A stretch of 64,000 nucleotides of DNA from Sphaerolaimus hirsutus (taxonomy: Eukaryota; Nematoda; Chromadorea; Monhysterida; Sphaerolaimidae): the NCBI GenBank assembly GCA_964036195.1, contig OZ038455.1, positions 4,233,855 to 4,297,854 of the forward strand, given 5' to 3'. Below, piece by piece: positions 1-37,200 of this stretch; positions within the stretch are counted from its first letter, which is position 1; every line of letters begins with the position of its first letter. The notes under the pieces are model-generated. The model was not told the DNA's origin, ran no database searches, and saw only the letters and a list, made by a program, of their open reading frames with translations. The translations under genes were made by a program, and so were the position numbers.

Positions 1-149
1 CACGCTAGTTGACATCGACACCATACGTCAACTAGTGCCTATCCCGATTTAAAGCTTGCTGACAAATGGACGATCGACGTTCAAACTTCAGCTTTGAATT
101 GGGAACGGAACCAGTTGACATTTGGTGTCGATGTCAACTAGCGTGTGTG
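1..149. mobile_element. MITE with CACGCTAGTTGACATCG ends
   Basis: Inverted ends CACGCTAGTTGACATCGACA and its complement at 128-149. The left edge is the window edge. In the NALCN intron upstream of the first visible exon. A sister copy is at 40498-40634. Confidence 0.8.
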
Positions 150-174
150 GGGGGCAATATGAAAGAAAATATGA

Positions 175-24137
<23,963 letters not shown>

Positions 24138-25472
24138 TACTTGCAGAGGGAGATTGTGTTTGTTTGTGACTTTTGTCAACTGGGTTGTTTTGTTGTCGGT
24201 TGGCAGTGTGCCAGCTGGCTGTGCAAACTGTGTGCTGCATGTGGGGTTGGGCATGTTCTATTTGTCAGGAATCGAAAACTTGGGAAATGGAGAAAGACTA
24301 TTTTAGTGCTTTGCACAGTTGGAAGCATAAGTGGTTAATTTTTTAAGAGTATTTCTTTCATATTTGTAAACGTCCAGATTGCAAATAGAAATCAGTTTGC
24401 AGAACTCTGTTTTACTCTGTTTTAATCTGTGGATTTGGGCGTGAAGTGGGTGTTACTGTGCTGATTTAATTTGAAGTATAATTGAAATGAATTTAGTGAG
24501 GGATCCATGTGATTATGTCAGTGTATCGAGGGATAGAATGCACATCAATAGACACATTCACCCACTTATTTTGTGTTTGCTTCAAATTGACAAAAAAATA
24601 ATAAAAGTACACCAGCACAGCACATTCCACTTATGTCACTATAATATGTTATCATGTTACATTTGGTATTAAGACTTGATTTTTTATATTGATAGTCATT
24701 TGTAATTGACTAGAAGCTTAAAAATATACTAGTCCATCAGCTGTTTTTGGTGTTCCCATAAAATAGAATATTATACTTATTTACTTTCTCTGTGATACTC
24801 AGCATTCAATTCTCAATGTTATTTTTAGGCTGTCATAGGTTTTATTGTTCAATTTCAATTTTGAATACATTATATAAAAAATCCAAAACTGCATAGACGT
24901 GTTTCCCAAGCGGGGAAACGTAGTTACCACTACCAGTTTGTGTTATTAGGAACAACACGCTGAGCAGCAAGCTCAGCTAAGCGCTGAGCCGCGTAAATAA
25001 AGTACCGCATTTCTTCTGATAGAAAAATACTGTTCTATTTGTCCGTCAACTATTTTACCTGCCGTTCTATTGGAGATGCCGTTCTATTCGAAGAAATATG
25101 GTGGTAATGCACAAAATAGCATTTCTGGGGAGCTTTAAATTTAAATGTTTGAGTATAATGAACACGCCGGCGGTGAATGTCTTCAAACACACACGACAAA
25201 GCCGAGTGCACTTTGAACCTTTTATTCAATCTACACACCCCTCAATTTAAATGTTTGATTACGAATGCAGCAGCAACAAATGCAAAATCACCTGGGTAAA
25301 CACAAAACAAAGTGTAGTATTTGATTATTCAATCAAATACTACAAAAGTGTAGGTAAATACTACGTTTTTTCAACTTGATGTAAATATGTCTAAAAGCCA
25401 ACTTTAAAAAAATTTTTTAATATGCATACAGCACTATGCATCCAACTCAGCACATAAACCTTACCAATAGAT
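24138..25472. other. Intergenic DNA after NALCN
   Basis: NALCN 3' UTR then AT-rich spacer. Only small hairpins are seen (for example GTTTCCCAAGCGGGGAAAC near 24901 and an AAGAAAT element near 25013-25100). No gene recognised. Confidence 0.7.
24600..24605 (+). promoter_or_regulatory. possible NALCN poly(A) signal
   Basis: AATAAA 463 bases after the NALCN stop, the first such hexamer I noticed downstream. AT-rich DNA makes chance matches common. Confidence 0.25.
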
Positions 25473-26618
25473 GTAAACACCTTCCCGGTCACGTCCGGCA
25501 GCCATTTTTTTATTTTACTTCTTATATCCTATCCCCAGTTCTAGGACGCCCCCGAGGCTGAAACTTGGGGGAGATATTGGCGCAACCCCCCTCTACTTCG
25601 CATGAATTGGGGGGGTCGCGGCGACCCCTCTCAGGGTGAGGGTGGGTCGCCCTAAGTGCAAAATTTTTAGTGGCTTTTTGGTGTCCCACAGCAGGTCCGG
25701 CGCCCGCTGATTTCTGAGCTGTGGGAGGGGTATAAATCTCAAATTTTGGGAATGTGTTACCAACACCACTTCCCCCTACTATACACTATTCAATAATGTT
25801 AGATAAATGTGAAAAATTTCTCAAAAATTCGCTTATTCTCTAAAAAACACCACTCCCCAATAGATGGATGACAAAAAAATCACTTTTGAGAACTTTTGTA
25901 TTAGACACTTGAAGACCTGGTTTACAATACTTTAAAGGTAATGGTTTGATGTTTAAAGTTATGTAAAGAACAATACCTCTAAAATGCCTGCATTGCAAAA
26001 TTTACTTGGGGGGAATTTCAAAGTGTAAATTTTTGTTCCTGCGATGATGTCATTATGATGTCATAAAATTCACCCTAAGTAAATTTTGCAATGCAGGCAT
26101 GTTAGAGGTATGGTTCTTTACATAACTTTAAACATCAAACCCTTCCCTTTAAAGTATCGTAAACCAGCTCTTCAAGTGTCTAATAAAAAAGTTCCAAAAA
26201 GTAAATTTTTTGTCATCCATCTATTGGGGAGTGGTGGTTTTTTGGAGAATAAGCTAATTTTTGAGAAATTTTTCACATTAATCTCACATTATTGAATAGT
26301 GTATAGTGTATAGTAGGGGAGTGGTATTGGTAACACATCCCCAAAATTTTAGATTTATACCCCTCCCACAGCTCAGAAATCGGCGGATGCCGGACCTGCT
26401 GTGGGACACCAAAAAGCCACAAAAAAATCTGCACTTAGGGCGACCCACCTGAGAGGGGTCGCCGCGACCCCCCCCCCCAATTCATGCGAAGTAGAGGGGG
26501 GGGGGTGGCGCCAATATCTCCCCCAAGTTTAAGCCTCGGGGGCGCCCTAGAACCGGGGGTAGAATATAAGAAGTAAAATCAAAAAATGGCTGCCGGACGT
26601 GACCGGGAAGGTGTTTAT
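25473..26618. repeat. 1.15 kb long palindrome (foldback-like element)
   Basis: Left arm TAAACACCTTCCCGGTCACG onward is matched in reverse by GTGACCGGGAAGGTGTTTA at the right. Arms of about 540 bases surround a spacer of about 50 bases near 26020-26070. Differences are scattered substitutions and C/G-run length. No coding capacity. Confidence 0.9.
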
Positions 26619-26699
26619 TTGTATTAAACAATTCCTACCAAATACACATCAACAACTTCGAGAATGAACGCCTTAACTGTCATTTCTCTATAGCTGTTG

Positions 26700-27008
26700 T
26701 AGTGATGGAAAAAGACTCTTAAGTTCAGACATTTCTAAATTTGCCCATTGCACACTGAAAACAAACTGCACTTCGCACCATTGCAGACTGGTGTAAAGTG
26801 ATTGAAAAAGTGCCATGGCGCTTTTTCGAACCCCAGCGCCAACCGCCAATGGCACCAGAGCAAACTGGCGCCAAGCGCCAGAAGCGCCACGGAGATTTTT
26901 GTCTTGGGCTCTTGGCGACTTGGCGCTAGCGCCAGGCATTTTGTTCCTGGCGGCACAGAAAAATAGCGCCAAGCGCCAAAAGCGCCATTGCGCTTTTCCA
27001 TTCCATAG
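26700..27008. mobile_element. GGCGCC-core MITE with TAGTGATGGAAAA ends
   Basis: TAGTGATGGAAAA at left and TTTTCCATTCCATAG at right; dense GGCGCTTGGCGC-type motifs inside. Confidence 0.75.
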
Positions 27009-27041
27009 TGTGTGCATATTCATATTTCAAAAACAGCGATA

Positions 27042-27446
27042 TACCGTATTTCCTCGAAATACCCCCAGGGGGTTTATTTTTTTCAGAGTGGAAATTTTGA
27101 GGGGGGTATTTCGAGGGGGGGGGGGGGCTTCTTCGAGGGGGGAGGTTATTATTTCGTCAGAAATTGTCACAAAATTCATAGTAAAGAGTACGCTTTTATA
27201 TACACAAAACAGGTAATCAACGTGTCCAAGTAGGGTATATTTGGACATATCAACGTCCATCGCTACACAAACTAGTACATGTGTAGCTGCGATGCAAACT
27301 GCGACCAATTTATACATCATGTGCACTGCATACACTATGTACATAATTCCAGACGGGGGCATTTCGAAGGGGGAGGTTATTTTTTCCCCAGCTCAAAACA
27401 CCTGGGGGTATTTCGGGGGGGGGGGGGTAATGTGGGAATTACGGTA
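27042..27446. mobile_element. CCGTATTTCCTCGAA-family element
   Basis: TACCGTATTTCCTCGAAATA to GGGAATTACGGTA. The interior (GTAGCTGCGATGCAAACTGC) is shared with 47844-48189. Confidence 0.82.
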
Positions 27447-27802
27447 TTTACTCAACCGTTTTTTTGTGAATTTTGTAAACATCCCATCAAATAAATATAG
27501 CTACTGTGAAATCCATTATACCTGATACGTGATCTGATGAGTGAATCTAAAATTTTGTTGAATGTTAAATCATTTTTATATTTTGTATTTTACCTTTTTG
27601 CTCAAAAATTGTAGTGAATTAAATACTTTTTTGCATTTGTAACCATTGTAATTGCTTCATAAAAGTGATCGTCACATCATTCTGATCATTTTAAGTGCTC
27701 AACCATCAAAATCGGTTGAAAATTAATGGAAATATGCACTTCCACTGTGGCCAATAAGGTGTGGCCACTGAGAAACTGCCCGACATTTACTTCGCAAATT
27801 TC

Positions 27803-27926
27803 AGCCCGGTGCGGTGCCTTTCGGTGCTAGCACCGGCAACCCGCCGGTGCCCTTCGGTGCTGGTGCCATTTTTTTCCGAATAGCACCGGTGCGGTGCCAT
27901 TTTTCCCGGTGCCTTTAACATCACTA
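27803..27926. repeat. CGGTGC repeat with CATCACTA end
   Basis: Repeated CGGTGCCTTTCGGTGCT units and a terminal AACATCACTA, like the TAGTGATG MITEs. Confidence 0.55.
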
Positions 27927-28660
27927 CCCACAGCCGGAGATAGCCATCCGAAGTGAAATCAAAACTAGGGGGCCGGACTTGTTCGGGCAGGTGTTTAGAA
28001 TTTAAAGTGAGAAATGTCAGATAAAATCTGTCAGATACCATGTTAATTGTCAAATATAGAATAAAATTTACTAAATATCACCTAACATTTTACATTTTGC
28101 AAGCTGCGGGACCGGTCTGTGGACGCATGAGTAGGCGCTACGCTTCACACAGTTTTTCCGGGACATTTATTTGCTCGCACAGAAACATAACCATGGGGCG
28201 GCAAGTAAATTTAGAAACAAAAAAACCTAGACACATTTTTTTGAATAAACATCACAAATTTCACGATAATAAATCACTATTTTGCATCCAACGATTTACG
28301 TTTGCCAGGTGTCTGCGTTATGTTACAATGTTAAAATAAATTTATGTTACGATTGAATAAAGCAATTATTTGGTCCGCTATGTTCCCCCAATATTGCTAC
28401 ATTTGTGTTTTTGGGTGAAATAAAGCTGCTTCACCGAAAAATCAAAATGATACCTAAAATTGTTTTTTTCTTTTCAATTGATATCAGAGCAACAACGTTT
28501 GCATCAAAATAGGTAAAAACAGTTATACTCCAGTTACTTTAGGCCCTGCACGGGTGGTTCCCACTGGAAGCGTGCCAACTATTTATTTCGCATGCTATTT
28601 TCGTTCAATGTTGAAAAAAGTCATCGCTGTTATGACGCTATACGTTAACTCATTCACAAC

Positions 28661-29198
28661 TAGGGTTCAAACGGGATTGACTTTTCGGGATCGGGATCGG
28701 GATTCACTTTTTGAGATTTCGGGATCGGGATCGGGATTGGGGTTTCGGGATCGGGATCGGGATTGGTTTTTTGAGATTTCGGGATCGGGATCGGGATTGG
28801 CCGGGATTGGGGTCACGGGATCGGGATCGGGATTGGGATAGGCATTTTTCCGGGATCGGGATAGAGATTTTGGCCATTTTTCTGGCATTCACAGTTGTTC
28901 ATAAAGGTCTCAAAATACTGTTGGAAGCCAGAAAAGTGCATAAAATTGACGCTGGGGGTTTGCATCCATTTTTTTGCATGCAAAAACCTCATTATTTCAC
29001 TTTTTATAATTTCCACTAATTTTTCCGGGATCGGGATTTGGGATTTGGGAGTTTCTCGGGATCGGGATTTGAAAATTTTCGGGATCGGGATCGGGATCGG
29101 GATTGGTCTTTTCGAGATTTCGGGATCGGGATCGGGACTGGTAAATCCCGGAATTTCACGGGATCCGGGATCGGGATCGGGATCCCGTATGAACCCTA
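28661..29198. mobile_element. hAT-type MITE, TAGGGTTCAAACG ends, GGGATC core
   Basis: TAGGGTTCAAACGGGA to ATCCCGTATGAACCCTA with exact 8-bp duplication TTCACAAC. Dozens of GGGATC units flank a unique centre shared with 38065-38516. Confidence 0.93.
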
Positions 29199-29523
29199 TT
29201 CACAACAATGCTTTTCTTCATTTTTTACACAAAAATCGCGTGCTTTGCCATCATTGTCACGCGTCCAACGTGAGACATGAGTGCGAGGGCAGAGTATCAT
29301 GTCCGCCGAGTATACAAAAATGACTTTTTTTAAGGGCAGCTTAAAAAAATCGATTTCTGACGAACAACAGAAAAACAAATTTACCGATTTCACGGCGACT
29401 TTTTCACCAGCTGAATCTGCTCGTTGCAATTTCGCCGGCGAAACAATGCTTTTCCCCGATGCCTGTATGAAACGATGGAATCGAATTAATTTGACGGACT
29501 ATCTTGAAATTACTCATAGAGAC

Positions 29524-29833
29524 CATAGTTGTGAAAACGTATTTACGTTTACTCGATAATTACGGATACTCGAGTACTGCGTAAATACTATTACGTTTCC
29601 TCGCGAAAAAATACGGTACTCACATATTCGCGTATTTTTTGAAAGTACGCGAGTACAGAAAACGTATTTTTAGGGGACATAAAATGTCATTTTTCATAAG
29701 AAATACTCACGTTTAACGCAGTGTAAAAGTATTTTAAAAATACTTTACCTTTTCTGTACTCAGGGGTGAGTAAAATAAACATACTTTACGTTTACGTTTA
29801 CTTAAAAAAAAGTTCAGTACTTTTAACAACTCT
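29524..29833. mobile_element. MITE with AGTTGT...ACAACTCTG ends
   Basis: CATAGTTGTGAAAACG to TTTTAACAACTCTG; core ACGTATTTACGTTTACTCG-type repeats. Flanks only partly match. Confidence 0.7.
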
Positions 29834-29861
29834 GTTGGAGACCAGGGACTAATTTCACATT

Positions 29862-30545
29862 ACCGTGTATCCTCGAATAAGTCCCCCTAGAATAGGGTGT
29901 CAACTTTCCGTTTTCGCAGGCAAATTTTTTTCCGTTTCCGTTTCCGTTTTCCGGCTGCTAAATTTTTTTTCCGTTTCCGTTTCCGTTTTTCCGGCTCATT
30001 TTCTGTTTTCCGGCAATTTTTTTCATTTTTTCCGCCTTTTTCCGTTTTCCGGTTCAATTGTCTGTTTTTCCAACTTGTTTCAACTTTCCAGCTCAATTTT
30101 CTGTTTTCTGTTTCAGCCAAACTCGTAAAAATGCATAGAGGTTCTCAATGAAGTGAATTGTTCCTATTTCTAGAGAGATTTTTTTGCAAATTTTTTTAAT
30201 TCAGGATAAATTTCTGCAAATTTTTTTAATTCAGAATAAATTTCAGCAAATTTTTTTCCGTTTCCGGCAAAATTTCAGCAAATTTTTTTCTGTTTCCGGC
30301 ATAATTTCAGCAAATTTTTCCGTTTCCGTTTCCGTTTTCCGGCCTTCCATTTTTCCGTTTTCCGTTTTCCGGCAAGTGCAAAAATTTTTCCGTTTCCGTT
30401 TTCAGGCATGTGCAAAAAATTTTCCGTTTCCGTTTCCGTTTTCCGCCAAAAAGTTTTTGTTGGCACCCTACCCTAGAAAAACCTCAGACTTTTGACCGGG
30501 TGAGAAAAAAATACCCACTGGAAAAACTCCCCCCTCTCGAATGGG
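29862..30545. mobile_element. CCGTATTTCCTCGAA-family element split by a hAT MITE
   Basis: TACCGTGTATCCTCGAATAA at left; the right end is worn. Holds 29893-30470. Confidence 0.6.
29893..30470. mobile_element. hAT-type MITE, TAGGGTGTCAA ends, TTTCCG core
   Basis: TAGGGTGTCAACTTTCCG to TTGGCACCCTA with exact 8-bp duplication CCCTAGAA (29885-29892, 30471-30478). Confidence 0.92.
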
Positions 30546-30984
30546 TGGGAAAGAAGTAATATGTGTGAAACGTTTTATGAATGTGACCTGTGTATTCTTA
30601 TGCAACTTACGTCGATTGATTTATTACTTTTGCAACTTAATGACAAGCAGTGAATTCATTGGAATATTTATTCTGATTTACAGGTTAATGACACTAATGT
30701 AAGCCAATTCATACAATATATTGGTGAATTTTACAAAGTATTACCCGCAAAAACCACTGACGAAAAATAACCCTCGCCCTTGAAAAACTGCCCCACAAAA
30801 AAAACTTGACGAAAAAATAGGTAGCTCCCCTCCCTACTTTTACTATTTACTTTTCCACTTGACGCACCATGAAAACAAAACTTTGCCCGAATGACAAGAA
30901 AAGTAAAATGTGGTAAGTCAAAGGACTTGTTCAGTAGATTGTTCAACATTCGCAGTGCCGTTCAATAAACTAAAAAATGTCATA

Positions 30985-31206
30985 CTACTGAAACACTACA
31001 AAAAGCAACGAAATGAAACACACCTCAGTACTATCTTTCCTAGCTCTCTTAGCTACCGGCTGGTCCAATTTCTGCTCAGAGGAAATATTCATCGTGGCCC
31101 CGCCTTCTTTTGTCTCTGCTCGTTTGAACGCCTGCTCGCTGATTGGCTGCTTTTTTGGTGGCGAAACAGCCGCAACAAATGGCAATTTCTCATCTGGTTG
31201 ATCGGA
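30985..31206 (-). CDS. THOC1: THOC1 terminal exon
   Basis: SDQPDEKLPFVAAVSPPKKQ then a Lys/Arg-rich PVAKRARKDSTE that looks like a nuclear localisation signal, ending at TAG. Extends beyond the vertebrate C-terminus. A GAG|gtgtgt 45 nt before the stop could be a donor to an unseen exon. Confidence 0.75.
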   Translation of the reverse strand, partial: SDQPDEKLPFVAAVSPPKKQPISEQAFKRAETKEGGATMNISSEQKLDQPVAKRARKDSTEVCFISLLFVVFQ

Positions 31207-34200
31207 CTGGAAGAAATATGAGCATATATTTATTTTTTATTCATGAAAGGTATACCGTATATCCTCGAATAACACTCCCTTGAATACCTCCCCGTGTTGG
31301 CCAAGGAGGAAAAATACCCCCCCCCCCTCTGTGATGGGTGGAAAGATGTTGGGTCAATCTAACAAACAATCAATTAAATAAGACATAACAAATAAAGCCA
31401 TGCCTGAACTGCAAATGGAGTGCAGTGTGTGAAACGAAAAGTAGAAAAGAATGTTAGCCTAGATTAGCGACAACAGATACACACTGTAATTCTGAGAAAA
31501 CAACTACCCCTTGAATAACTATTTACTCCCCCAAAAATTCTGACGAAAAAATCACTCAGCTGGAGTCTTATTCAGGGATATACGGTAAAAAACGAATCTA
31601 CTGGGTGGAAAGTACGCCTCGCACATAATTTTACAATGATTAAATGAATAAATCCAAGTGCAACATTCTTCAATAAATTACTTCGTAAAGAGCGTAAGCT
31701 GCTTTTCTGTTATTCAGATGGGTTTTGCTAGATTTCAATGCAGTTTTTTTTCTACCAAACGAAAACACATCACACTGTGAATCACACGAAAATGTGATAA
31801 AAATACCTGGAGCATAGATATGATTTCCGGTGTGACCAAATTGCAATCCAATAGCAAATTGCTCAATTTTTTGACGGTCGCTTTTTCGCCATTCGATTCC
31901 ACCCAACTGCTCAGCACGTTCAGCGCGCATTCGTCCGCCTGGAAGTGAAAAAAAATCAAAAAGTGTTTTAGTGAGTTGTTTTTACCGGTTGCTTATTGAT
32001 AAACATTTGTTCGGCATGGCGTTCTAATGAGGAAAAGCGTTGGATGGACTATTTATTATTTACGTCGTACTGTGTCAAATTTCATGATACAAAAAAATTC
32101 ACAGACCATTTTTACGTGACATTTCACAAATGTCTGACATTTTCATGACATTTTACGGCATTTCATGGCATGGCATACTACGTAAAAGTTCCGACAACTG
32201 TCAGTAAGAAATGCAAAAAAAGATGTCATAAAATAATGACACAATAAAAAATGGCTAAAGCCAACAAAAAGTGGACGCTGCAGCCAAACATCTGTATGCT
32301 TTTGAATGCACAAAAGTGATATATCATATACTATGCCATTTTCTGATTGAGCTATCAAAAGATGTATATTAAGGGAAATGTATACAAATCCTAATAGTAT
32401 AGGCTATCAACACAGCAAACTGCATCACAAGAAACAGTTTCACCAAACTTTTGCATGGCAGCGTGAGCTGTGTCAAAGTGCTGCAAACATTAAAAATACA
32501 AAAAGCTCACGCTGCCATACAAAAGTTTGGTGAAACTGTTTNNNNNNNNNNNNNNNNNNNNNNNNNNNNNNNNNNNNNNNNNNNNNNNNNNNNNNNNNNN
32601 NNNNNNNNNNNNNNNNNNNNNNNNNNNNNNNNNNNNNNNNNNNNNNNNNNNNNNNNNNNNNNNNNNNNNNNNNNNNNNNNNNNNNNNNNNNNNNNNNNNN
32701 NNNNNNNNNNNNNNNNNNNNNNNNNNNNNNNNNNNNNNNNNTAACGGAGCCACGTTTCGTATGCATGGCTTTTAGCGCGTCATCGGACCACTCCAATTTT
32801 TGCGCCAAAAGTGCCCAACTTGGAGCTATGGATTTTGAAACTTTCTCCAATTGTTCCTCCGTTACTAGAGGAGCTTGTTCTGTGTAAAAAAAGTTGGGGG
32901 GGGTAAGTATGCAAAGTAGGGGGCGGGGGTTCGGGGAGGGTTACCCACCCCCCAAACGCTCCAGATCTATTTTTAGCGAGCTTTTTGGGGGAGGATAGTG
33001 GCCAAAACTTTTGTCTCGGGTAGATAGACAGGACAGCAGTCTCCGGGATAGATCGATAGTTAGAGCGTTTGGGAAGCGGTCACCCCCCCCCCCCAGGGAT
33101 CTTCTAGATTTTGAGCCTCCGGGGGTCAGATAGATGGCAAATCACTCCTCCGGAGGGATATATAGCTGAAAAAAAATATTTTTTTAAGGGGGGGGGGGTT
33201 GAGGTGGGGGGGGGTTTGCGGGGATTCAATATATAGGCTTTTCGATGTATAGAAGCAAGAAAAGGGAGAAAAGTGGCTAAAAGTACGTGAAAAATGGCTA
33301 AAAATGGGTATATAAGCGCATATGGTACTAAAAATAGCTGAAAATAGGCAGTTAGACACATGAACTAGTGATTTTGGAGGTGAAAACCATAAAAAAGTTA
33401 CGACAAGTAGCGATTTTGAGCGAAAATTGGGGTTTGCTTTCATAAAAATCGCTCCAGATAGGTAGGTAGCTGGCCGATTTGGGGGGGGGTTAGGGGATAG
33501 TAGCCCAAAATTTTGCCTCGGGATAGATAGATAGCTGAGCGGCCTCCGGTATAGATAGATAGCTGGGCGGTTTGGGGGGGGCGTAATCCCTCAACCCCCC
33601 CTTTCCTACCCCTGCCCCCACATTAGACCCCTGGGGCCGATATAATGGATATTTCAAAGAAACAAACCTTCCTCCATTTTCATTGCCATATATTTCGCCC
33701 TACTCGCCATGGCCGCTTTTTTGGCAACATTCTCAGCCTGTTTCTTTTCCATTTCTTCCATTTCCTGCTGTTTTTTGAGCTCCTCCATTTTAGCCTGAGC
33801 TTCCTGCTCGATTTGCAATTCGCGTTTCTTTTTGTTTTCAACAATTTCCGCCAATGTTTGCTTGTGTGACTGCGGATTTAAATGGAATGCGCTGTTTTAT
33901 CAACGAAATATGTCGTATTATTGAAAGATTCACTGTGCAAGCTAGCAGTGATGGCTATGTAAACCAGGGACGTAGCCAGGATTTCAGCGGGGGGGGCGGA
34001 TTGTATACGGAGCCCGGCGAACGGGGGGGGCGCCGCCCCCCCCCCCTTAAATTTAACCCCTGTGGTAAAGAAATGGCGCAATTCCTAGGCGTAACGCCAT
34101 GGCGCCATTTGCGCCAAACACTGCTGTGTACACTATGACAACGACGAATACTGCTGTACATGTGTACAACGACGGGCACACATTTTGAACGCTTTTTTGG

Positions 34201-37200
34201 TCCAAAACCACAGGTACTAATTAAATGTAGTGTGTGGCGTCGAAATGCGCGCTTGCGTGCAAAATTTTTCCAAGCTGCCGATAACATCGCTTTATGGAAG
34301 TGCCATTTCTGGCACATTTTTTCTCCGACCCGGGAAGGGGGAAGGGGGCGGCCGTCCCCCCTCTGGCTAAGTCCTTGACGTAAACCAGCTGCGTAAAATA
34401 TTTTATGTGCATGTGCACTTACGGTAGATCCTATTGAATAGCAAGAATTTTATTTATCACCTATTATAGCGATTTTTCTCCGTATTCCGCAGTCCACACC
34501 TTGAAAAAGCCAATACCTATAATAAACCCCACGCACCCCCCAGCCAAAAAACTCAGAAAGTTTCTAAATAATATCCCTCACTCCACATTGCTAGCATCCC
34601 CCCAATCTACACAGATTCCCGATTCACAATCACTCCCGAAAAATTGACCGTACCCAGCCAAAACGTCATCCCAAACGATCAAAGATCCAAAAACTGGCAC
34701 TCATCCAGAAAAACAAAATCCCAAAAAACCCACCTCAAACCCTTCGGCAGCCTTCCTAACCCATAGCTGCAAATTGCCCACCAACTGGGAAGCGAAGGGC
34801 TGTTTTATGATGTTTCGATCTAGCGCTGTGTAATTAGACCAAAGCGACATATGCCGGGCCAGGCGCCACTGCCAGTTCGCATCATTGTACAGCCTTTGGG
34901 GGGTTTAATTGGGGTGAGGGGGGTTTGTGGGGTCTTGGAAGGGGGAGAGAAGGGGCCTCCAATGGGATCGGCCAGCTAGCTACAGTGCGCGCAGAAATTC
35001 CTGTGCGAATTGGCACCGACCCAAGTGCCACTGTTACTCCGCGCACTCGTGCCAGCCTACATCTTAAAACTGCACGTGAATTTTGCTCGGCCGTTTTCCC
35101 AATACAAACTTAAGATTTTTACGAACCTTTCGTGACCCACCACGCGCTTGAAAATGTGAATTGTGGTCGAGCGTACGCACAGAGGGCTAAAATTATGTGC
35201 GTTCTCTGTCAAATGTAAGAAATCGTAGAAATTCAACTGTCGTTATCGAGCTCACACACAAAAAAGGCGAGCCTGACGGAACGTTCGTGATTTTTGAGGT
35301 TAGCGCTAGTGTAGGGTTCAAACGGGACCGCGGTCCCGGTACATGGTTCGGCAAAAAGTCGGGACTGGGGCGGTCCCGGTCCCGGTCCCGACACCCCAGT
35401 CCCGGTCCCGGTCCCGGTCCGGACCACCCAGTCCCGGTCCCGGTCCCGGTCCGGGAATTTTGTAGTGGTCCCGACAAGGGATGAAGAAAAATGTATTTTG
35501 AATGACCTTTTCAATAAATTTGCCAGAAATGCCACTTTTCTAAAGATTATGTAGGCACATCTAAAAAAAATTTGTGCGCGAGCGCGCAAATACCCACCCA
35601 ATGATTACATGTATTTTTCTGTAATAAAACAGCGTTAGAAAGGTTCCCAACACGATTCTAGTATGAAATATTTATAGGTATATAAAGATACCTAGATAGT
35701 AGACATTGGCGCCAATGCCAGCGCCAATACTGCCATGGCGTTGGCGCCTACAAATGGCTCTATTTCTTAACTATAGGGCCAAAATTGAGGGGGGGGCATT
35801 ACTTGAATAATGTTCCAAGAAAGGGCTAATACATAGGGTTCAAACGATATCACTTTTCGATATCGATATTCGATATTCGATATTTTTTCAAAATTCTCGA
35901 TATCGATATTCGATATTTTTTCAAAATTTTCGATATCGATATTCGATACGATATGGACCCTCGATATCGATATTCGATATTCGATACTGAAAAATGGTCG
36001 ATATTCGATATCGATATTTCGATATTTTCGATATTTAGCTTTTGGTATAGCAAGTCATATTTCAAGCAGCATATTGTATTGTCATATGGTTGCAAACATG
36101 GTTGATTATCTCTTTACTGAAAGTACAATTGATTTTAGCAAGGTTTACAATGGTCAGAATGAGAAAATCAAAGAAAAAACATGACAAATCAAATTGTATC
36201 AGACAAACAAAAATTGGTAGATATTACAATTCATACTTATAACCCAATTGTTTAAGGGCATGTTGCAAAAAAGCAGCATATCAGCATTTTCTGGCTTCAA
36301 ATTTGAGGTAGGTAGTTCAGTAGGTATGTGGCCAAACCAAATACAAGAAATGTGGAGTAAGCACTCCAACAACTATGACATTAAATACTTTACTTTTACT
36401 CATCAACTTAGATACTATTTATATGCAAATCAAATTAATCACAAATATCTCAAAACAAAAATAATAACTTAATTAAGGACATTATACAGGTTCGATATAT
36501 CGAAAATATGGTCGATATTTGATATCGATATTCGATATCGATATTCGATATTTTTTCAAAATTTTTGATATCGATATTCGATATTTGATATTTTTTCAAA
36601 ATTTTCGATATCGATATTCGATATTCGATATCAAAAAATGGTCGATATCCGATATTCGATATTCGATACAATATATCGTTTGAACCCTACTAATACATTG
36701 AGCATGGTCCTTCACACAGTGGAGGTGTGTGGAACAACATTGGCCGGATATTATGTACCAATAGGTTCAAACGAGACCGTGGTCCCGGTACATGGTCCGG
36801 CAAATCCCAGTCCCGGGACCGACCCCCCAGTCCCGGTCCCGGTCCCGGTCCCGACAATTGAAAAAAGCCGGTCCCGGACCCGGTCCCGACCCCCCAGTCC
36901 CGGTCCCGGTCCCGGTCCCGACATTAGAAAATTTCTGGTCCCGGTCCCGGTCCCGGTCCGAAAAACTGGTCCCGTTTGAACCCTACGCTAGTGGGCATTT
37001 ACACGAACGTGGGCGGAGTTTACGCTGACCGCCGCATGCAAAGCAAAATATCTGCGCACACTGTATATTATTATATATCCCGGAAGCCGGGATCTATATA
37101 TGGCTACAAAGCAAAGTGTTTTTGGCTACATGGCGATTTTTCCCTTTCTGTCTTCTATACCTTGAAAAAGCCTGCATATTGAACACCCGCGAACACTCCC

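Noticed and set aside
28680-29180. CRISPR-like regular GGGATC repeats
   Set aside because: No unique spacers and a eukaryotic context; these are microsatellite cores of a MITE.
32451-32850. Long frames across the N run
   Set aside because: They are made of undefined residues and have no support beyond THOC1 exon 16.
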